The notes: generated by a model not told the origin, from the sequence alone. A stretch of DNA of 64,000 bases from Epinephelus fuscoguttatus (GCF_011397635.1 NC_064774.1:1550520-1614519), one strand, 5' to 3'. Positions 1 to 11,002 are shown, counted from the stretch's first letter. Program-made: numbers and translations.

Positions 1-104
1 CGCTGGACGCTGAGCTTCACTGGTTGACATCTCGCACGCGCTCAGTAGAGGAGAACGTCCAGAGAGACACGGAGCTGCTCCAGCAACTCGACGGCTTCCT
101 GCAG
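1..104 (+). CDS. fhdc1: fhdc1 exon (FH2 segment, 5' end outside window)
   Basis: The frame starting at base 3 is open and reads LDAELHWLTSRTRSVEENVQ and onward to GFLQ, ending at a CAG/gtgaaa donor at 104/105 in phase 0. The exon's own acceptor lies left of the window. Confidence 0.85.
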
Positions 105-3100
105 GTGAAACAGATACTGCAGTTTGTTCATACAACTTTCAGAGAATCTGCACACAGTATGTTTCTGTCACCATGTAGTCACTGTGTCGCGCTGTGTTTT
201 CACGCCTCTGCATGTGTTTGTTTGCGTCTCAGTCGGCCACCTCGTCCCTGTGCTCGCTGCGCGGCAGTCGGCAGCAGCTGAGGAGGGAGGGCAACGAGCT
301 GATCGACTTCTTCTGTGAAGACAGAGACACGTTCAGGCTGGACGACTGCTTCGGCATCTTCAACACCTTCTGCTCCAAGTTCTCGCATGCTGTCAAGGTA
401 CACATACTCCGTGAAGCAAACCTGATGGCTCGCAAGTATCAGCAAAACTTTCACCAGTCTGTGCAATATCTTTGTGTTCGATTTGGAGTTTCTGCCCAGT
501 GTGTTTGGGCTCCATCAGATTACAGCTGAACATGCTTCCCTCAGGCTGAACATACGCAGAGATGATTGAACTGATTCTGATCAGCTGTTCTGTTTTTTAT
601 TTTATTTCATTTTATTTTATTTTACTTTATTCTACTAGTGCCTACATGAGTTTTGTTTGTTTTGTTTATCCACGAGTGTTGATATTTTTAAAGGTATCAT
701 ATCAAAGTTAACAATTCCAGTACTGTGCTAACACTTATTTATAACTAAACATCATATATTATTAACACTTCAAATTGTGTGATGTAGAAAAGTAGAATTA
801 TAAATTATTACATTCAAGTACTGATACTTTGAATTTGTATTTCAGCACAGTAACTATCTGGCAGCTGGACCTGTGTCACCATACAGAGCACAGCTGACCT
901 CTGCTACCACCTGGTGTTCAAAGAGAGACATTGCAGTTGTGAAATGATACAAAACTAAATCTGTGTCTCTCTGAAGGAGAACATGGAGAGGGAGGCAAAG
1001 GAGGCCGCGCGGCGCCGGAGGATACAGGAGCTGGAGGAGCAGAAGAGGCACTCATGGGCCGGCGGTGAGGAGGTAGGAGGTCACACACATACGATCATAC
1101 GTTTTATTGCTGAGTGACTTTCTACCTACAAGGAATTTGACATATTCGTTTGTTTCATAACTTTAAACAAAGTGCAAAAATAAACTATTAAAAAAACACT
1201 GCCTGACTGGTGATGAATGTGATTCTGTCGTAGGTGGGTGGAGCCTTCGGGTTGCGCTGCAGCAGCGAGACGGACATGTCATCTGCCATGTCACGACATG
1301 ATGAGGCCGGGCTGCTGATGGAGCTCCTGACCCCTAAGTACCGCCCCCGCTCACCCTTATTAAACAACTCCCACAATTCTCTGGGGCGCTCAGGGAGCCT
1401 ACGACGCTTGCGACACTCCCCATCCAGCTCGCCATCCATCGCCGCAGACCGTGAACTGACCACGCTCCTGGGGATGGCGACCTCTGAACACAAAGAGGCG
1501 AGGACAGCTTTTCTATCAGCCTCACCAGAGCTCAGAAGTCCAGGACTCTCCCCTCAGACACTAAGAGTCCCATCATTCAGCTTCCCCCAAAACCAGCAGC
1601 CTCAAACCTCCTCCTCGCCTCCCAAAACTTCTTTGAGCACGCAAAACCATACAACCGCCACTTACCTCAGCTTCGACGCTACCCAGACTCGAGTGAACAC
1701 CACAGATAAAGCTAAGGTCAAAACTACCTCTGATTCGAACCAGCAATCCGACCACAACAACAACGGCAAAGATCGACTCGGAACGCTTTCAGATCAACAG
1801 TCTGGTTTGAGGGGGGAACTCGCTAAAGCTGATCCTGATCTTCGTGGAAGGATCTCCTGCAGTGACGAGAAGTTCCAATGCAACACCTCTACCACAGGAA
1901 ACATGTCTGTGGTTTTAGAGAAATGCACGCTGGTGCCTGAGCTGAAAGTGTTCGACAAGGTCGCCACCATGACCGGTCACAACGACACAAGTCGCCTCCA
2001 TGACCATCACCGGGACGATGTGGTGATCACAGATTTAGAAGAAGAGGTGGACAAGAAGGCGCAGAATTACCCCGCAGAAAAATCAGAGACTAGCTCTTCC
2101 TTGCCAAAACGAGAGGAAGAGGAAGGACGAGAGGAGACGGTGGTTGTATGGTGTGTGACAGGTGTGTGCGAGGCAGCCGGCGAGCTCACGCACACTGACA
2201 ACACACATGCACAAACTGAGCAGGATCAGTTTAGAAATGACAATCAGGGAGGAAGCAAACAAGTGTCTTCTGCCCCAGCCAATCGCACGCCTTCAGAACC
2301 TCAGTCGGCCAATGAGAAGCCAGTGCCTGTACCCATCAGCAGCCAACCGGTGCCTGTCTCCCGCTGTGACGACCCCTCGCACCCAGCCTCTTCCCCTAGG
2401 TGGCACCCTGCAGAGCCTGCAGAGCCTGCTCTCACCGCAGGTGCCTCTGAGGAAGTTAAAGAAGCAGCCAATCAAGAGAAAGAAGCAGAGGGCTCCACCA
2501 ATGAGGAGAGAGATGTGGAGACTGTCCAAGAACAGTCAACAGGTGACCAGAGCAGGGACGAGACTGCTTCCTGTCATGCAACCAGTGAGAACACAGAAGC
2601 AGCTTCCTCCACTAATGGAAAGGCAGAAAATTCGTCCAAATCATCCTCAAAGAACCTCCCTACCTCTAAAACTCGACCCCCTGGGATGAAACCAGCCGCC
2701 ACCACCGGCAACAAATGTAAACCAGTCCGCACCCTCACCAACTCCGAGAACCAGGGCATGAGGCGGGTTGTTCCAATCTCCAGGACCAGCCGAGGCGCTT
2801 CCTCTTTGGTTAAACACCCTGAAAAGCCTCCAGGCCACCAGCGAGGCTCCTCAAGCACTGCAACACCGACTGCCTCCAATCTCAGCAGCACCTCTGTCCG
2901 GCGAGGAGAGAGGCCGTCGACTGCGCCTTCATCCCGGCGCTCCAGTATCAACAAGGCACCAGACCCCAAGGACTCAAAAGACCAGAGGGTTCCAGGTACA
3001 CAGAGGTCGGCTCGAGAGAAAAACCAGGACTTGCAAAGGAAGCCGTCCGTCCGAAAGCCGTTAACAAAACCCAAACCTCCGCCGGAGGAGAAGATGTGTC

Positions 3101-3585
3101 GCTCCACGCTGCGTGCGCTCTCTCAAGGAGGTGGAGGCAGCGTCAGTGCGCCTGTTACACCTTTGCACAAAGCCGCTACCCCGTCATCATCACAGCTTCC
3201 AGGTTTCGCCCGAAGCACCGCTTCTTCTTCTTTCAGACGGACCCACACTACCCTCGCTCCTCCTGCTCCTTCACCTCACACTGGCTCTGACTCCTCCCCT
3301 AAATCCTCCCCCAAAACCACCTCCTCCTTCGCTATGCCTTTCACCCGTACAGGCTCACTAAGAGTCCCTGCCACCTCCAGATCCTCAGATCTCCTCAACC
3401 CATCCTCATCTTCCTCGTCCTCCTCCCCACTGAGGTCTCAGAGCATCAGGGCATCAACTCGCTCGCCCGTCCACAATTCGCCAGCTCCTCCTAAAGGCCA
3501 CCGGCGGACCAACAGCGGCAACTTCTCTGACAAGTCAACTCACTCCAGGGACTCGGGCAAGTCCACCAGGCCGAGCTGGAGATAA
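1..3585 (+). CDS. fhdc1: fhdc1, FH2 domain-containing protein 1 (3' part, four exons)
   Basis: The gene enters the window at its left edge and only its 3' part is present. Four exons join in phase 0: 1-104, 233-397, 977-1072 and 1234-3585, each bounded by GT/AG. The first three encode the C-terminal part of an FH2 (formin homology 2) domain, with the formin-like motifs VEENVQRDTELLQQLDGFLQ and LIDFFCEDRDTFRLDDCF, followed by a basic/acidic helix (EAARRRRIQELEEQKR). The last exon is a long Ser/Pro/Thr-rich tail. FHDC1 (also called INF1) is known to bind actin through FH2 and microtubules through its C-terminal tail, acting on the cytoskeleton, Golgi and cilia. The layout of FH2 followed by a long disordered tail, rather than the DAD of diaphanous formins, fits FHDC1. 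The start, FH1 and most of FH2 lie outside the window. A paralogue of fhdc1 cannot be excluded. Confidence 0.9.
233..397 (+). CDS. fhdc1: fhdc1 exon (C-terminal FH2)
   Basis: The exon has 55 codons, in phase 0 at both ends. The acceptor is the tctcag ending at 232 and the donor is AAG/gtacac. It encodes SATSSLCSLRGSRQQLRREG and the FFCEDRDTFRLDDCFGIFNT stretch typical of the end of an FH2 domain. Confidence 0.9.
977..1072 (+). CDS. fhdc1: fhdc1 exon (post-FH2 charged helix)
   Basis: The exon has 32 codons, phase 0. It starts after the ctgaag acceptor with ENMEREAKEAARRRRIQELE and ends at GAG/gtagga. The charged helical stretch continues the last FH2 helix, as in other formins. Confidence 0.85.
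1234..3585 (+). CDS. fhdc1: fhdc1 last coding exon (Ser/Pro-rich tail)
   Basis: A single 783-codon open frame follows the gtcgtag acceptor (ends 1233) and stops at TAA 3583-3585. The first part holds a conserved-looking block (MSRHDEAGLLMELLTPKYRP, then SLGRSGSLRRLR). The middle is Glu/Thr/Gln-rich low complexity. The last third is strongly basic and Ser/Pro-rich, with repeated SRRSS and TRTGSLR motifs, and ends in STRPSWR. In FHDC1 this basic end corresponds to the microtubule-binding region. Its exact limits cannot be read by eye. Confidence 0.9.
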   Translation: MGGAFGLRCSSETDMSSAMSRHDEAGLLMELLTPKYRPRSPLLNNSHNSLGRSGSLRRLRHSPSSSPSIAADRELTTLLGMATSEHKEARTAFLSASPELRSPGLSPQTLRVPSFSFPQNQQPQTSSSPPKTSLSTQNHTTATYLSFDATQTRVNTTDKAKVKTTSDSNQQSDHNNNGKDRLGTLSDQQSGLRGELAKADPDLRGRISCSDEKFQCNTSTTGNMSVVLEKCTLVPELKVFDKVATMTGHNDTSRLHDHHRDDVVITDLEEEVDKKAQNYPAEKSETSSSLPKREEEEGREETVVVWCVTGVCEAAGELTHTDNTHAQTEQDQFRNDNQGGSKQVSSAPANRTPSEPQSANEKPVPVPISSQPVPVSRCDDPSHPASSPRWHPAEPAEPALTAGASEEVKEAANQEKEAEGSTNEERDVETVQEQSTGDQSRDETASCHATSENTEAASSTNGKAENSSKSSSKNLPTSKTRPPGMKPAATTGNKCKPVRTLTNSENQGMRRVVPISRTSRGASSLVKHPEKPPGHQRGSSSTATPTASNLSSTSVRRGERPSTAPSSRRSSINKAPDPKDSKDQRVPGTQRSAREKNQDLQRKPSVRKPLTKPKPPPEEKMCRSTLRALSQGGGGSVSAPVTPLHKAATPSSSQLPGFARSTASSSFRRTHTTLAPPAPSPHTGSDSSPKSSPKTTSSFAMPFTRTGSLRVPATSRSSDLLNPSSSSSSSSPLRSQSIRASTRSPVHNSPAPPKGHRRTNSGNFSDKSTHSRDSGKSTRPSWR

Positions 3586-4774
3586 CAAGAGCAATTCGGT
3601 GGCTGCATTCCAACAGAAGCAGTGTCTCCTCTACCTTCCTTTAGTGGACGTGAAGTCAGAGGATACATTCCAATATGAAGAAAGGACTCTTATTTATGTA
3701 GGAAGCAAGGACACATTCCTGAGCAAACATCTCAAGTTTAGCCGCAGAAAAACAGAAGGTTGCGTTCCAATGAGAAGCACAGACACAGTCGAGGTTGAAG
3801 GCCTCGTTCTGTTATAAAGAACTTTGTCTCCTATGCACTAAAGCCGGTGGTCAAAGGATGCATCCCATTTAAGAACCCTGCAGTAAGTACACTTAAAGGA
3901 TAAAGGAAGTTCCAGCAGTGCCACGTGAAACATGATAGTGATGAAACAATTTACTTATTACAATTACTTATTTGCTTGAACTCGAAATCTTTTGACTTTA
4001 GTCGACTAATTTGGACTCCAACATGCATTTTATTTAGCACTCACCTTCCTAAGCTCTTTGTAACCACGTTTCCAACAAACACTTTTGGTATAGAACTCTT
4101 AAGGCTCATTCATCCTCTGCACTGGATACATGTTGTCGGCCCGAAATGGGTTTATATCAAGTCCACAAAGTGTCTTAACTCGTCAGTGAATTTCACCAAG
4201 AACAGCGACACTCCAACACGAGTAAAATACAGTAAAGGAAAGCTTCTGATTCCTATGTGTTAAACCCCACCAGCTGGATTATTATTAACACATAAGTTCC
4301 TTTTCCTAAGAGCTTTGAAGTCATATAAAGGTCACCAAGCACTTCTATACTTGCATTGACACCCATTTATACTGCTTCCAGTTTCATTTTCATGGCAGTT
4401 ATTTTGTCTTAAGCGCTCCATCGTAGGCAACTCGACCTGCTTGAGTTTCTTGCAGACGTTTCACCTCTCATCCGAAGGGCCTCTTCAGCTCTAACGGACT
4501 GGTGCGGAGTCGCAGGCTTTAAACTCTGCGTGGGTGTGAACCCTTACACCCGTCGTTGGAGTCACAAGAGGAAGAATGTCAGGAATTTGAAAGAACATCA
4601 AGGAAGCTGACTGATTACAGGAACCACCTGCATTTCAGTTTTAGATGCAGGCAACACAGGATCTTGCCGAACAGTTTACACTTGGCGAAAGGACACAGGG
4701 CTGCAGCAGTCCTTCAGAGGGCTCCGAACCAGCTGCCCAATGAGAGAGTGAGACAGATTCACTTCACCATTGAT

Positions 4775-4916
4775 CAAGGGCGTAGGAATGAGTTTAACAT
4801 TGGGGGGCAAGTGAGTTAGAGATTTCAAAATAAAATATTTTTCTCCTCTGAGGTATAATTTTTGGGTGGGACAAATGCACCTGTCTCCAATATTCCCCCC
4901 GGTTCCTACGCCCTTG
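4775..4916. mobile_element. 142-bp hAT-like MITE with perfect 8-bp target duplication
   Basis: The ends are inverted: caagggcgtaggaa at the left and ttcctacgcccttg at the right. The 8-bp sequence ccattgat stands directly before (4767-4774) and directly after (4917-4924) the element, which is the 8-bp duplication made by hAT transposases. The element has no coding capacity. Confidence 0.85.
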
Positions 4917-4957
4917 CCATTGATGCACCCAGGCAAGCTCAGGGGTTTAGTGTTGCT

Positions 4958-5162
4958 GTAGCCCACAGGAACAACGCTCCACGCTGCTTTTTTTTTTCTT
5001 CAAGCGAGTATTAGAATATATGGAGTGTGTGTCATGTAAAAACTAAAGTGATGGTCAAAGTTGTCACAGTGAAATTTAAGGTGATGGATTCACGTCATCA
5101 ACTCGTGCATTGAGTAACATTACAAGTTAACGTTCCACCTTATAAAAGTTGCCGGACATAGT
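4958..5162. repeat. interspersed repeat fragment
   Basis: The block with gattagaatatatggag-like and taaagtgatggtcaaagttg text recurs at 21650-21720 and at 22800-22925 with few changes. This marks a dispersed family of unknown class. Confidence 0.65.
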
Positions 5163-5741
5163 TTTGTTTTTACTTTGACACTTGTGTCACTGCAGTGCGT
5201 TTATGAAGCCCCTCACTTTCAGATTAATTTAGAATTGGAGGTAAACCTTAGTGTTTCTGTGCTGTGGACTGTTGCTGTTTGATAAATTCTGCATTCCACA
5301 TCTGGAGACGTGCACCATCCTCCGTGGACCAAACTACTCCTCAACCTGCGTCCTTGCAAGACGTAGTTTCGTCTGTTTTTTTCAAGTGTTCCAGGTCAAC
5401 AGCATGTGATCTAGAGGGCTAAATACAACAGCAAGAGGCAAGGCTAACCTGGAGCAAGGAGAGTCACCACACAAGAGTCGGTTTAGAGGCCTGAACGCCC
5501 TCACTTTGTTGAGAGGTCACAGACATTGCAACACACCACGGGCAAGGAACAACAGACACGCTTATTCCTGACACTACACTCTTTTGAGACCTCAGCGACT
5601 GTGTAAGGGTCACACCCACACAGAGTTTAAAGCCTGCGACTCCGCACCAGTCAGTTAGACGTGAAGAAGCCTCTTGGATGAGGGGCGAAACATCTTCAAG
5701 AAACTCAACAAGTCCAGTTGCCTATGATAGAGCACTTAAGA

Positions 5742-7559
5742 TCACCATGACCTGGGTGACTTGGAAACTTCTCCGACAGGCTAGTACTTTGCCTTCTCAA
5801 GAAAATCAAACATGAAAAAATCAGCTGCCACACCGGTCAGTTTTCAAGGGAAGATGAAAGAAGAACATAAATGTCTGTGTCTCTAAATGTGTAATGATAT
5901 TTTTCATTTCTGCAGTGTTTCTGGTTAACTGACGTGACTGAGTCCCGTTTTCTTTTTCTGTCTCCTCCTGATTAACTTTATGTCTTAAATTTATATTAAA
6001 TCCTGCACCTTTAACGTCACTAACCGCGCTGAGCAATCCCTGTACGTCCGGCCTGATTAAAATAAAAATGATTTTATTGTATTTTAAAGAAATTTTTAGA
6101 TAAATCACAGAGAATCATGAAGTGTAAAAGAAAAGAGTGATTAGTTTAGACGAGGGGATGTTTAAAGTGTCTCTGATTCAAACCAACAGTGTCTGACTCA
6201 CTGGGAAAAGTCTGCAGTGCCAACTTTGTTCATATGACGATATTTGTATGTTTATGTATCTCTATTTATGTATGTATGAAGTTAATATTTGATATATATA
6301 TATAATATAATCTATCTGCTAATTAATAAAGTAATATTCCTCCAGCATGCTGCGCAGTTTGTTTCTGTTCACCAGAGCTCAATCTGTCTTTAATATATTA
6401 TTATTATTTATTTTTAATTTTTTTTTGCTTTAAGATAAGTCACCTGAAATAATATTTAGCACCTGGTAATTGTGTTTTATTTTACTTTATTTAGCTTTTA
6501 TGCTTTTTTTAGCGTTAAAGAACTAAAGATTAAAATAAAATAAAAAACAGGACCAAAAAGGTGTAGGCTGAAGCCGTAGCTTATTTAAACTACCCTTTTA
6601 ACATTCATTATTTTTATCAGTTCCTTTACTTTACATTATATAGAGCAATACGAAACTGACAGACACTAACTAAGTAAAAACATTACATTGTGAAAAATCC
6701 CAAACACATTTCATGTGCACTCTGGTCTTCATACTTCAGTTTTATGTCTGTCAATGATCTTCAATGATCTCATTCAATTAAACCGATGAATGAAACACAC
6801 ATCTCAAAAAAAAAAAAGTTTCCAGAGAGTCAGCACAAATAAACCTGTTATCACGAGAAGAAGAGCTTTGTTATCTGGAAATAAGAAAAAGATGACAAGC
6901 ATGAAAAAAAAAAGGATGCGAGCACAACCGTCCTTGGCTTCCGTATAAAACTCCCTCTGACTGCTCTGTGAGTCAAGGAAGATCCCCGAGTCTTAAATTA
7001 GCACGGCGTCACTTTGAAAGGTTTCTGCAGGACTCACTTCCTGTTTCCAGGGTCAGGCAAGAATACGTTTTTACTATAAAGCGATTTTAAAGTCCAAACT
7101 TAAAGACAGTAAAATCTCCATCTATGATCATGTTGAAGATAAACTGTAAGATTATTTGCTCCCATGAAGAAACACACTTTAAAATGCACTGTCACCATGA
7201 TTAAAGGATCAGTTCACCCAGATCAGGAAGTAGTGTATTTTCACTCTTAACCTCAGAGGGGTTTCCAGCTGTGCAGAGAGTTCTCCTTTTACTTGCCTGG
7301 GTTTTAAGATATCCAGTAAGCTCGTTGGAGATGAACTGCGCCCGTCTGGAGAGTGGACGAGATCAGGCGGCCTTCAGTCTGTACAGGAAGTCACAGAAAT
7401 ACTCACATCCTGTCAGATATGATGGTGATTTATTAGAATATAATCAGACTCGTATATCAGTTTGTTCTCAGTCTCCAGTTGTTTTATGTTTTACAGACAG
7501 TCTGTGATTTATGTTCAGCAACCTCGCTCTTGCAGGATTATCGCTGTCCACTTTTGTAA
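5742..7559. other. intergenic stretch, no gene recognised
   Basis: The stretch is AT-rich with short (TA)n, A-runs and no splice-supported coding block. An open frame at 7271-7507 has no recognisable similarity and no coding context. Confidence 0.5.
6325..6330 (+). terminator. candidate poly(A) signal for fhdc1
   Basis: Canonical AATAAA, followed within about 30 bases by a T/GT-rich stretch (cagtttgtttctgttc). Its link to fhdc1 is inferred from orientation and position only. Confidence 0.35.
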
Positions 7560-8665
7560 TACGTCAGAGCAAGTCAGGATGAAGTCGGACACAAAACTAG
7601 CCCGCATGCATTGTGTGGCGATCGCTTGTGATCAAATCTGCGCAGGCCTGGCTCAACTCCAACGAGTATATGTTGTGACACATGCACCCTCGGGATGAGA
7701 GTCAGCGCCTCCAAACCTGAGGCCATGGTTCTCTTGTCGGAAACCAGTGGTTTGCCCTCTCCAGGTTGGGAGAGAGTCACTGCCTCAAGCGAGGGAGTCC
7801 AAGTATCTCGGGGTCTTGTTCACGAGTGAGGGTAGAATGGAGTGTGAGATGGTTTGGCGTGGCGTCTGCGGTGATCCGGACCATCGTGGTGAAGAGGGAG
7901 CTGAGGTGGAAGGTGAAGCTTTTGATTTACTGGTCCATTCGTCTCTAGACTCTACATTCAGTGAATGTAGAGTCTGTAGGCAAACCCCGGAGATCTTGCT
8001 CTAGCTGCTGTTGTTGCCAGGTTAAACGGTCCATGCGGTGAACTAACGAGGCGGAACATAATTGGCGTCACTGCAAACTCTGAATCCATCGCAATGGTTC
8101 AGAATATTTACTTATATAAACGGAAGTCAGAAACGGAAGTTCGCCTCCTCCGCCCAAATCAAACCGGAATGCCAAAAAATCGGGGGTCTGCCCCCAGAGG
8201 CTGTATCGCTGTCTGCTGGAAGTCAGACGGCGATACAGCCGATGGGTTCTGAGAATGCTGGTCCATCGACATCCCAACCCTCACCTATGGTCATGAGCTC
8301 TGGATAGTGACCGAAAGAATGAGATCGCAGATACAAGCAGCCGAAATGAGTTTCCTCCGTGGGGTGTCTGGGCTCAGCTGTAGAGACAGGGGGAGGAGCT
8401 CGGAGTAGAGCCGCTGCTCCCTCGCTTTGAAAGGGGTCAGTTTAGGTGTTCCGGGCATCTGATCAAGATCCTTCTGGGCGCCTCCTGTTAGAGGTGTTCT
8501 GGGTACGTTCCGCTGGTAGGAGGCCCCAGGGCAGACCCAGAACACACTGGAGGGACTACATATCTCATCTCGCCTGGGAACACCTCAGGGTTCCCCAGGA
8601 GCAGCTGGAAAGTGCTGCTGGAGAGAGGGATGTCTGGCTTTGGATAAGCAGTTGAAAATGGATGG
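7560..8665 (+). mobile_element. decayed non-LTR retrotransposon (LINE), 3' end of reverse-transcriptase ORF
   Basis: Several frames encode pieces of the C-terminal LINE ORF common in fish: SKYLGVLFTSEGRMECEM (about 7797-7852), a SRIQAAEMSFLR-like piece (about 8324-8360) and GRRPQGRPRTHWRDYISHLA (8516-8575). Frameshifts and stops separate them, so the copy is dead. A second element interrupts it at about 7945-8252. The precise LINE clade is not assigned. Confidence 0.8.
7945..8252. mobile_element. short element inserted in the LINE, with two hairpins
   Basis: The LINE text breaks after tggtccattcgtct and resumes at tggtccatcgacat, an imperfect ~14-bp duplication that looks like a target-site duplication. 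The insert opens with a perfect 14-bp hairpin (7947-7960 with 7962-7975, 1-nt loop). It ends near a 15-bp hairpin (8201-8215 with 8224-8238, one mismatch). There is no coding capacity; it may be a SINE or MITE. Confidence 0.65.
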
Positions 8666-9764
8666 ATGGGAACCTCTGACACTTCTGCATTCACCCCTGA
8701 AGGAGATCTCAAAATCTGGGCAGGTAAAACCAAAACTTACTGCGTGGCTAGAGAAACTATGACATCATTTTGCAGATTGCTGAACCGACCCTGTAAAACC
8801 TGCCTGTTTCTGAAAGCTGACATTTTGAAGATGAGTGACTTCCTCCGGGCAGAAACCTGCTTTTAAAGCATTCATAGACACCTTCTGAACTTTTAGCATC
8901 ATTTATCATTCTGTCTAAACAGTCATGAGCTCTCCAGCACCTGGCAGTAAACATTACAGCAAAGTAGGGATTGTTTTTCCATCCTTGTGGCTAAAATACA
9001 GAGGAAAAGAGAAGAACATCAAAAATAGAGAAAAACATGTCGTGATGTGACTCCACTTTGAAACAGTGAAAGGGGAAGTAACACTGAAGCTAACCTCAGA
9101 GCACACTTTCTGTTAAAACCAAGCATTTCCTTCAAACCCATGACCTTAGGAAAATGACTCGTACAACATCTGTCTGACAGCTACAGAACATAACAAGGAA
9201 ATGAAGATCAGAATCTAATGCTGAGACGTATTCACTCTTCAAATGTCATGACAGTGGAGGGGCCTTAAGCAGGATCTGGTTCAGCGTCCTGCTTATTGTT
9301 AAAGACACATAACGTACAAATAAACGTGAAGACTTTAGTGGGATCTTGTAAAGATCAACAGAACATCAATGTTTTGTTACCAAATACAAAGCTCGTGGGT
9401 GGCAGCTCAGACTTGAAGTTTTGAGTTGGAGTGGTATGTAGTTAACAGTTAAGTTTAGATGTTCCAAAATCCAAAATGCAAATGCAACTTTTTGTCGGTG
9501 TTTATAACGTGCTTATTGTCATTTTTAGTTTACAGTGTGACATGGGATTTATACTTATGCGTCAAGTCGAGGCTGTATCTACAGCGTAGCCTGACGTGCA
9601 CCTCCACAAAAATGTAACGACACGACGTGGTGCCGCAGACCTCCTGTCTGTCTCTGTAAGCTGAAACCATTTCCCTCAGTGGAAACAAAACTTTATTTAC
9701 TTTAACTTCACAGATAAGAAACAATAAATTGTGAAGACAATAAAGCCTCCACAAAAATAGCATT
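8666..9764. other. intergenic stretch, nothing recognised
   Basis: I saw no exon with supporting splice sites, no RNA gene and no repeat structure beyond short A/T runs. Confidence 0.5.
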
Positions 9765-9960
9765 TTAAGTCTTGTGTGTGATTTATCCTGGCTTCATATG
9801 AGCAGAGGAAATCTCTAGTCGCTAGGCTAATTTATACAATGTAAAATGCCATAGGCTTGTGCTAATAACATTAGCATGTTGTATTTGTGGGGAAAATGTG
9901 TCCAGATAAAGACAAGTGTTTGTCCGTGAATGCTGCGAGTTATAGTGAAGCTGATTTGTG
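9765..9960. repeat. copy of dispersed palindromic repeat family
   Basis: It contains taatttatacaatgtaaaat followed by gccataggcttgtgctaata. The same text recurs at 23125-23460 (two copies), 48668-48800 (inverted) and 63660-64000 (both orientations). Confidence 0.75.
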
Positions 9961-10007
9961 TAATTTCCACACCCATATTTAAAGTCCACGGTCTGTACTG
10001 TGTCCGT

Positions 10008-10062
10008 ATGGGGACTTGAACCGGCAACGCTCTGGCACTAAAGCCAAGTTCCGAGCTATTTA
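10008..10062 (-). repeat. tRNA-like SINE relic with B-box
   Basis: On the minus strand ggttcaagtccc matches the pol III B-box consensus GGTTCRANTCC inside a tRNA-like arm. No matching A-box or full cloverleaf is seen, so it is read as a SINE relic rather than a tRNA gene. Confidence 0.35.
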
Positions 10063-10924
10063 TATTTGGACCTTGATTGCATTGCAATGAACGCATTAAT
10101 GCTGATCGTATGTAAATATATATATTTATCTGAATGTATTCATTGTTGTGTATATTAACAATTTTCCAAAAAGAATGCAAATAAAAGGGAATAAATAAAA
10201 ATAAGTGACAGAAAGAAATGACTGAAAAGCCGTGGGCTGAAGCTGAAGCTTATTATACAGAATATTCTCATGTGCTATACGGCAACCTTCTCGAAACGGG
10301 GTTTCAAAACTGTGTTTACACAAGGACAAAAACAGAAAACAAAACGGAAACAAAAACAAAGTTCCAGATGCTTCACACACAGTAATGATCCTGGCTCTGT
10401 CTGCTGTCAAACAACCTCTGAACACAGTTCAGTAAATGATTTTGTACGTTATCAGAGCAGTTTTAAGATCATAACTTCATCATAAACATTTAAAGTATCT
10501 CAATAAAGTGTTGGTTTGTTTGTAACAATCTGATTGTTGTAAAGTTCTGACTGCTCTGTTCTGATGTTGGTTTTGTCCCACCACACTGTTAATAGAACTT
10601 TGAGAGGACAACACAGTTTATACTTGTAGTTTTAGATTATTGTATGAAACATATGTACGTATAAACAGGAAGACTGATGTCACCTGCAAGCCCTGAACTC
10701 ATCTTTGTGTCAACTTCATTATGCAAACCGAGGGTTTATAGATCATATGACAAATAAAACGGTGAGAGTACAAGTTTAGTTGCACCACTGTTTTTATCCT
10801 CTTATTCTCATATGTAATATTCAAATGTACTTTTAAAATCTTTCTCTGGCAGAGCTGTTGAGTGATGAAACCACAGTGAAAGGCTGCAGAACCAGTTTGG
10901 TTTCCTTTTGTTTGCGGTTTCTGA

Positions 10925-10937
10925 AGTTTCACTCTCC
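10925..10937 (+). promoter_or_regulatory. ISRE-like element upstream of the chemokine
   Basis: agtttcactctcc differs by one base in the second half-site from the interferon-stimulated response element core AGTTTCNNTTTC. It lies about 70 bases upstream of a TATA-like box, the usual place for an ISRE in CXCL9/10/11 promoters. This is motif evidence only. Confidence 0.4.
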
Positions 10938-10944
10938 AGTCTGA

Positions 10945-10954
10945 AAAATTTCCC
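10945..10954 (-). promoter_or_regulatory. NF-kB-like site upstream of the chemokine
   Basis: Read on the minus strand the site is gggaaatttt, close to the NF-kB consensus GGGRNNYYCC. It sits between the ISRE-like site and the TATA-like box. Confidence 0.3.
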
Positions 10955-10994
10955 TGATGACAGGAAGTGCGATGAGGTCAGTGTCTGATGAGAG

Positions 10995-11002
10995 TATTTA
11001 AG
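10995..11002 (+). promoter_or_regulatory. TATA-like box of the chemokine gene
   Basis: tatttaag lies 114 bases upstream of the chemokine start codon. A transcription start near 11025 would give a 5' UTR of about 85 bases. Confidence 0.45.

Larger units (their letters stand above)
4405..5741. mobile_element. foldback-type DNA element with ~140-bp terminal inverted repeats
   Basis: The arm at 4405-4553 is the near-perfect reverse complement of 5601-5741. Shared blocks include ggtgcggagtcgcaggcttt and its complement, and gttgagtttcttgaagatgt. No transposase frame is seen, so it is probably non-autonomous or the remains of two head-to-head copies. A hAT-like MITE is nested at 4775-4916. Confidence 0.75.
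3586..6330 (+). other. probable fhdc1 3' UTR region
   Basis: No coding signal follows the fhdc1 stop. The stretch is AT-rich and holds no splice-supported exon. An AATAAA at 6325-6330 is the first well-placed poly(A) signal I noticed; earlier cleavage is possible. Two transposon copies (4405-5741) lie inside, so either the UTR carries them or the transcript ends before them. Confidence 0.4.

Noticed and set aside
3925..4263. 112-codon frame after fhdc1
   Set aside because: Lies in the probable fhdc1 3' UTR; composition is AT-rich and no family is recognised.
7271..7507. 78-codon frame with leucine-rich start (MQRVLLLLAWVLRYPV)
   Set aside because: It resembles a signal peptide, but nothing downstream is recognisable and no splice or start context supports it; left uncalled.
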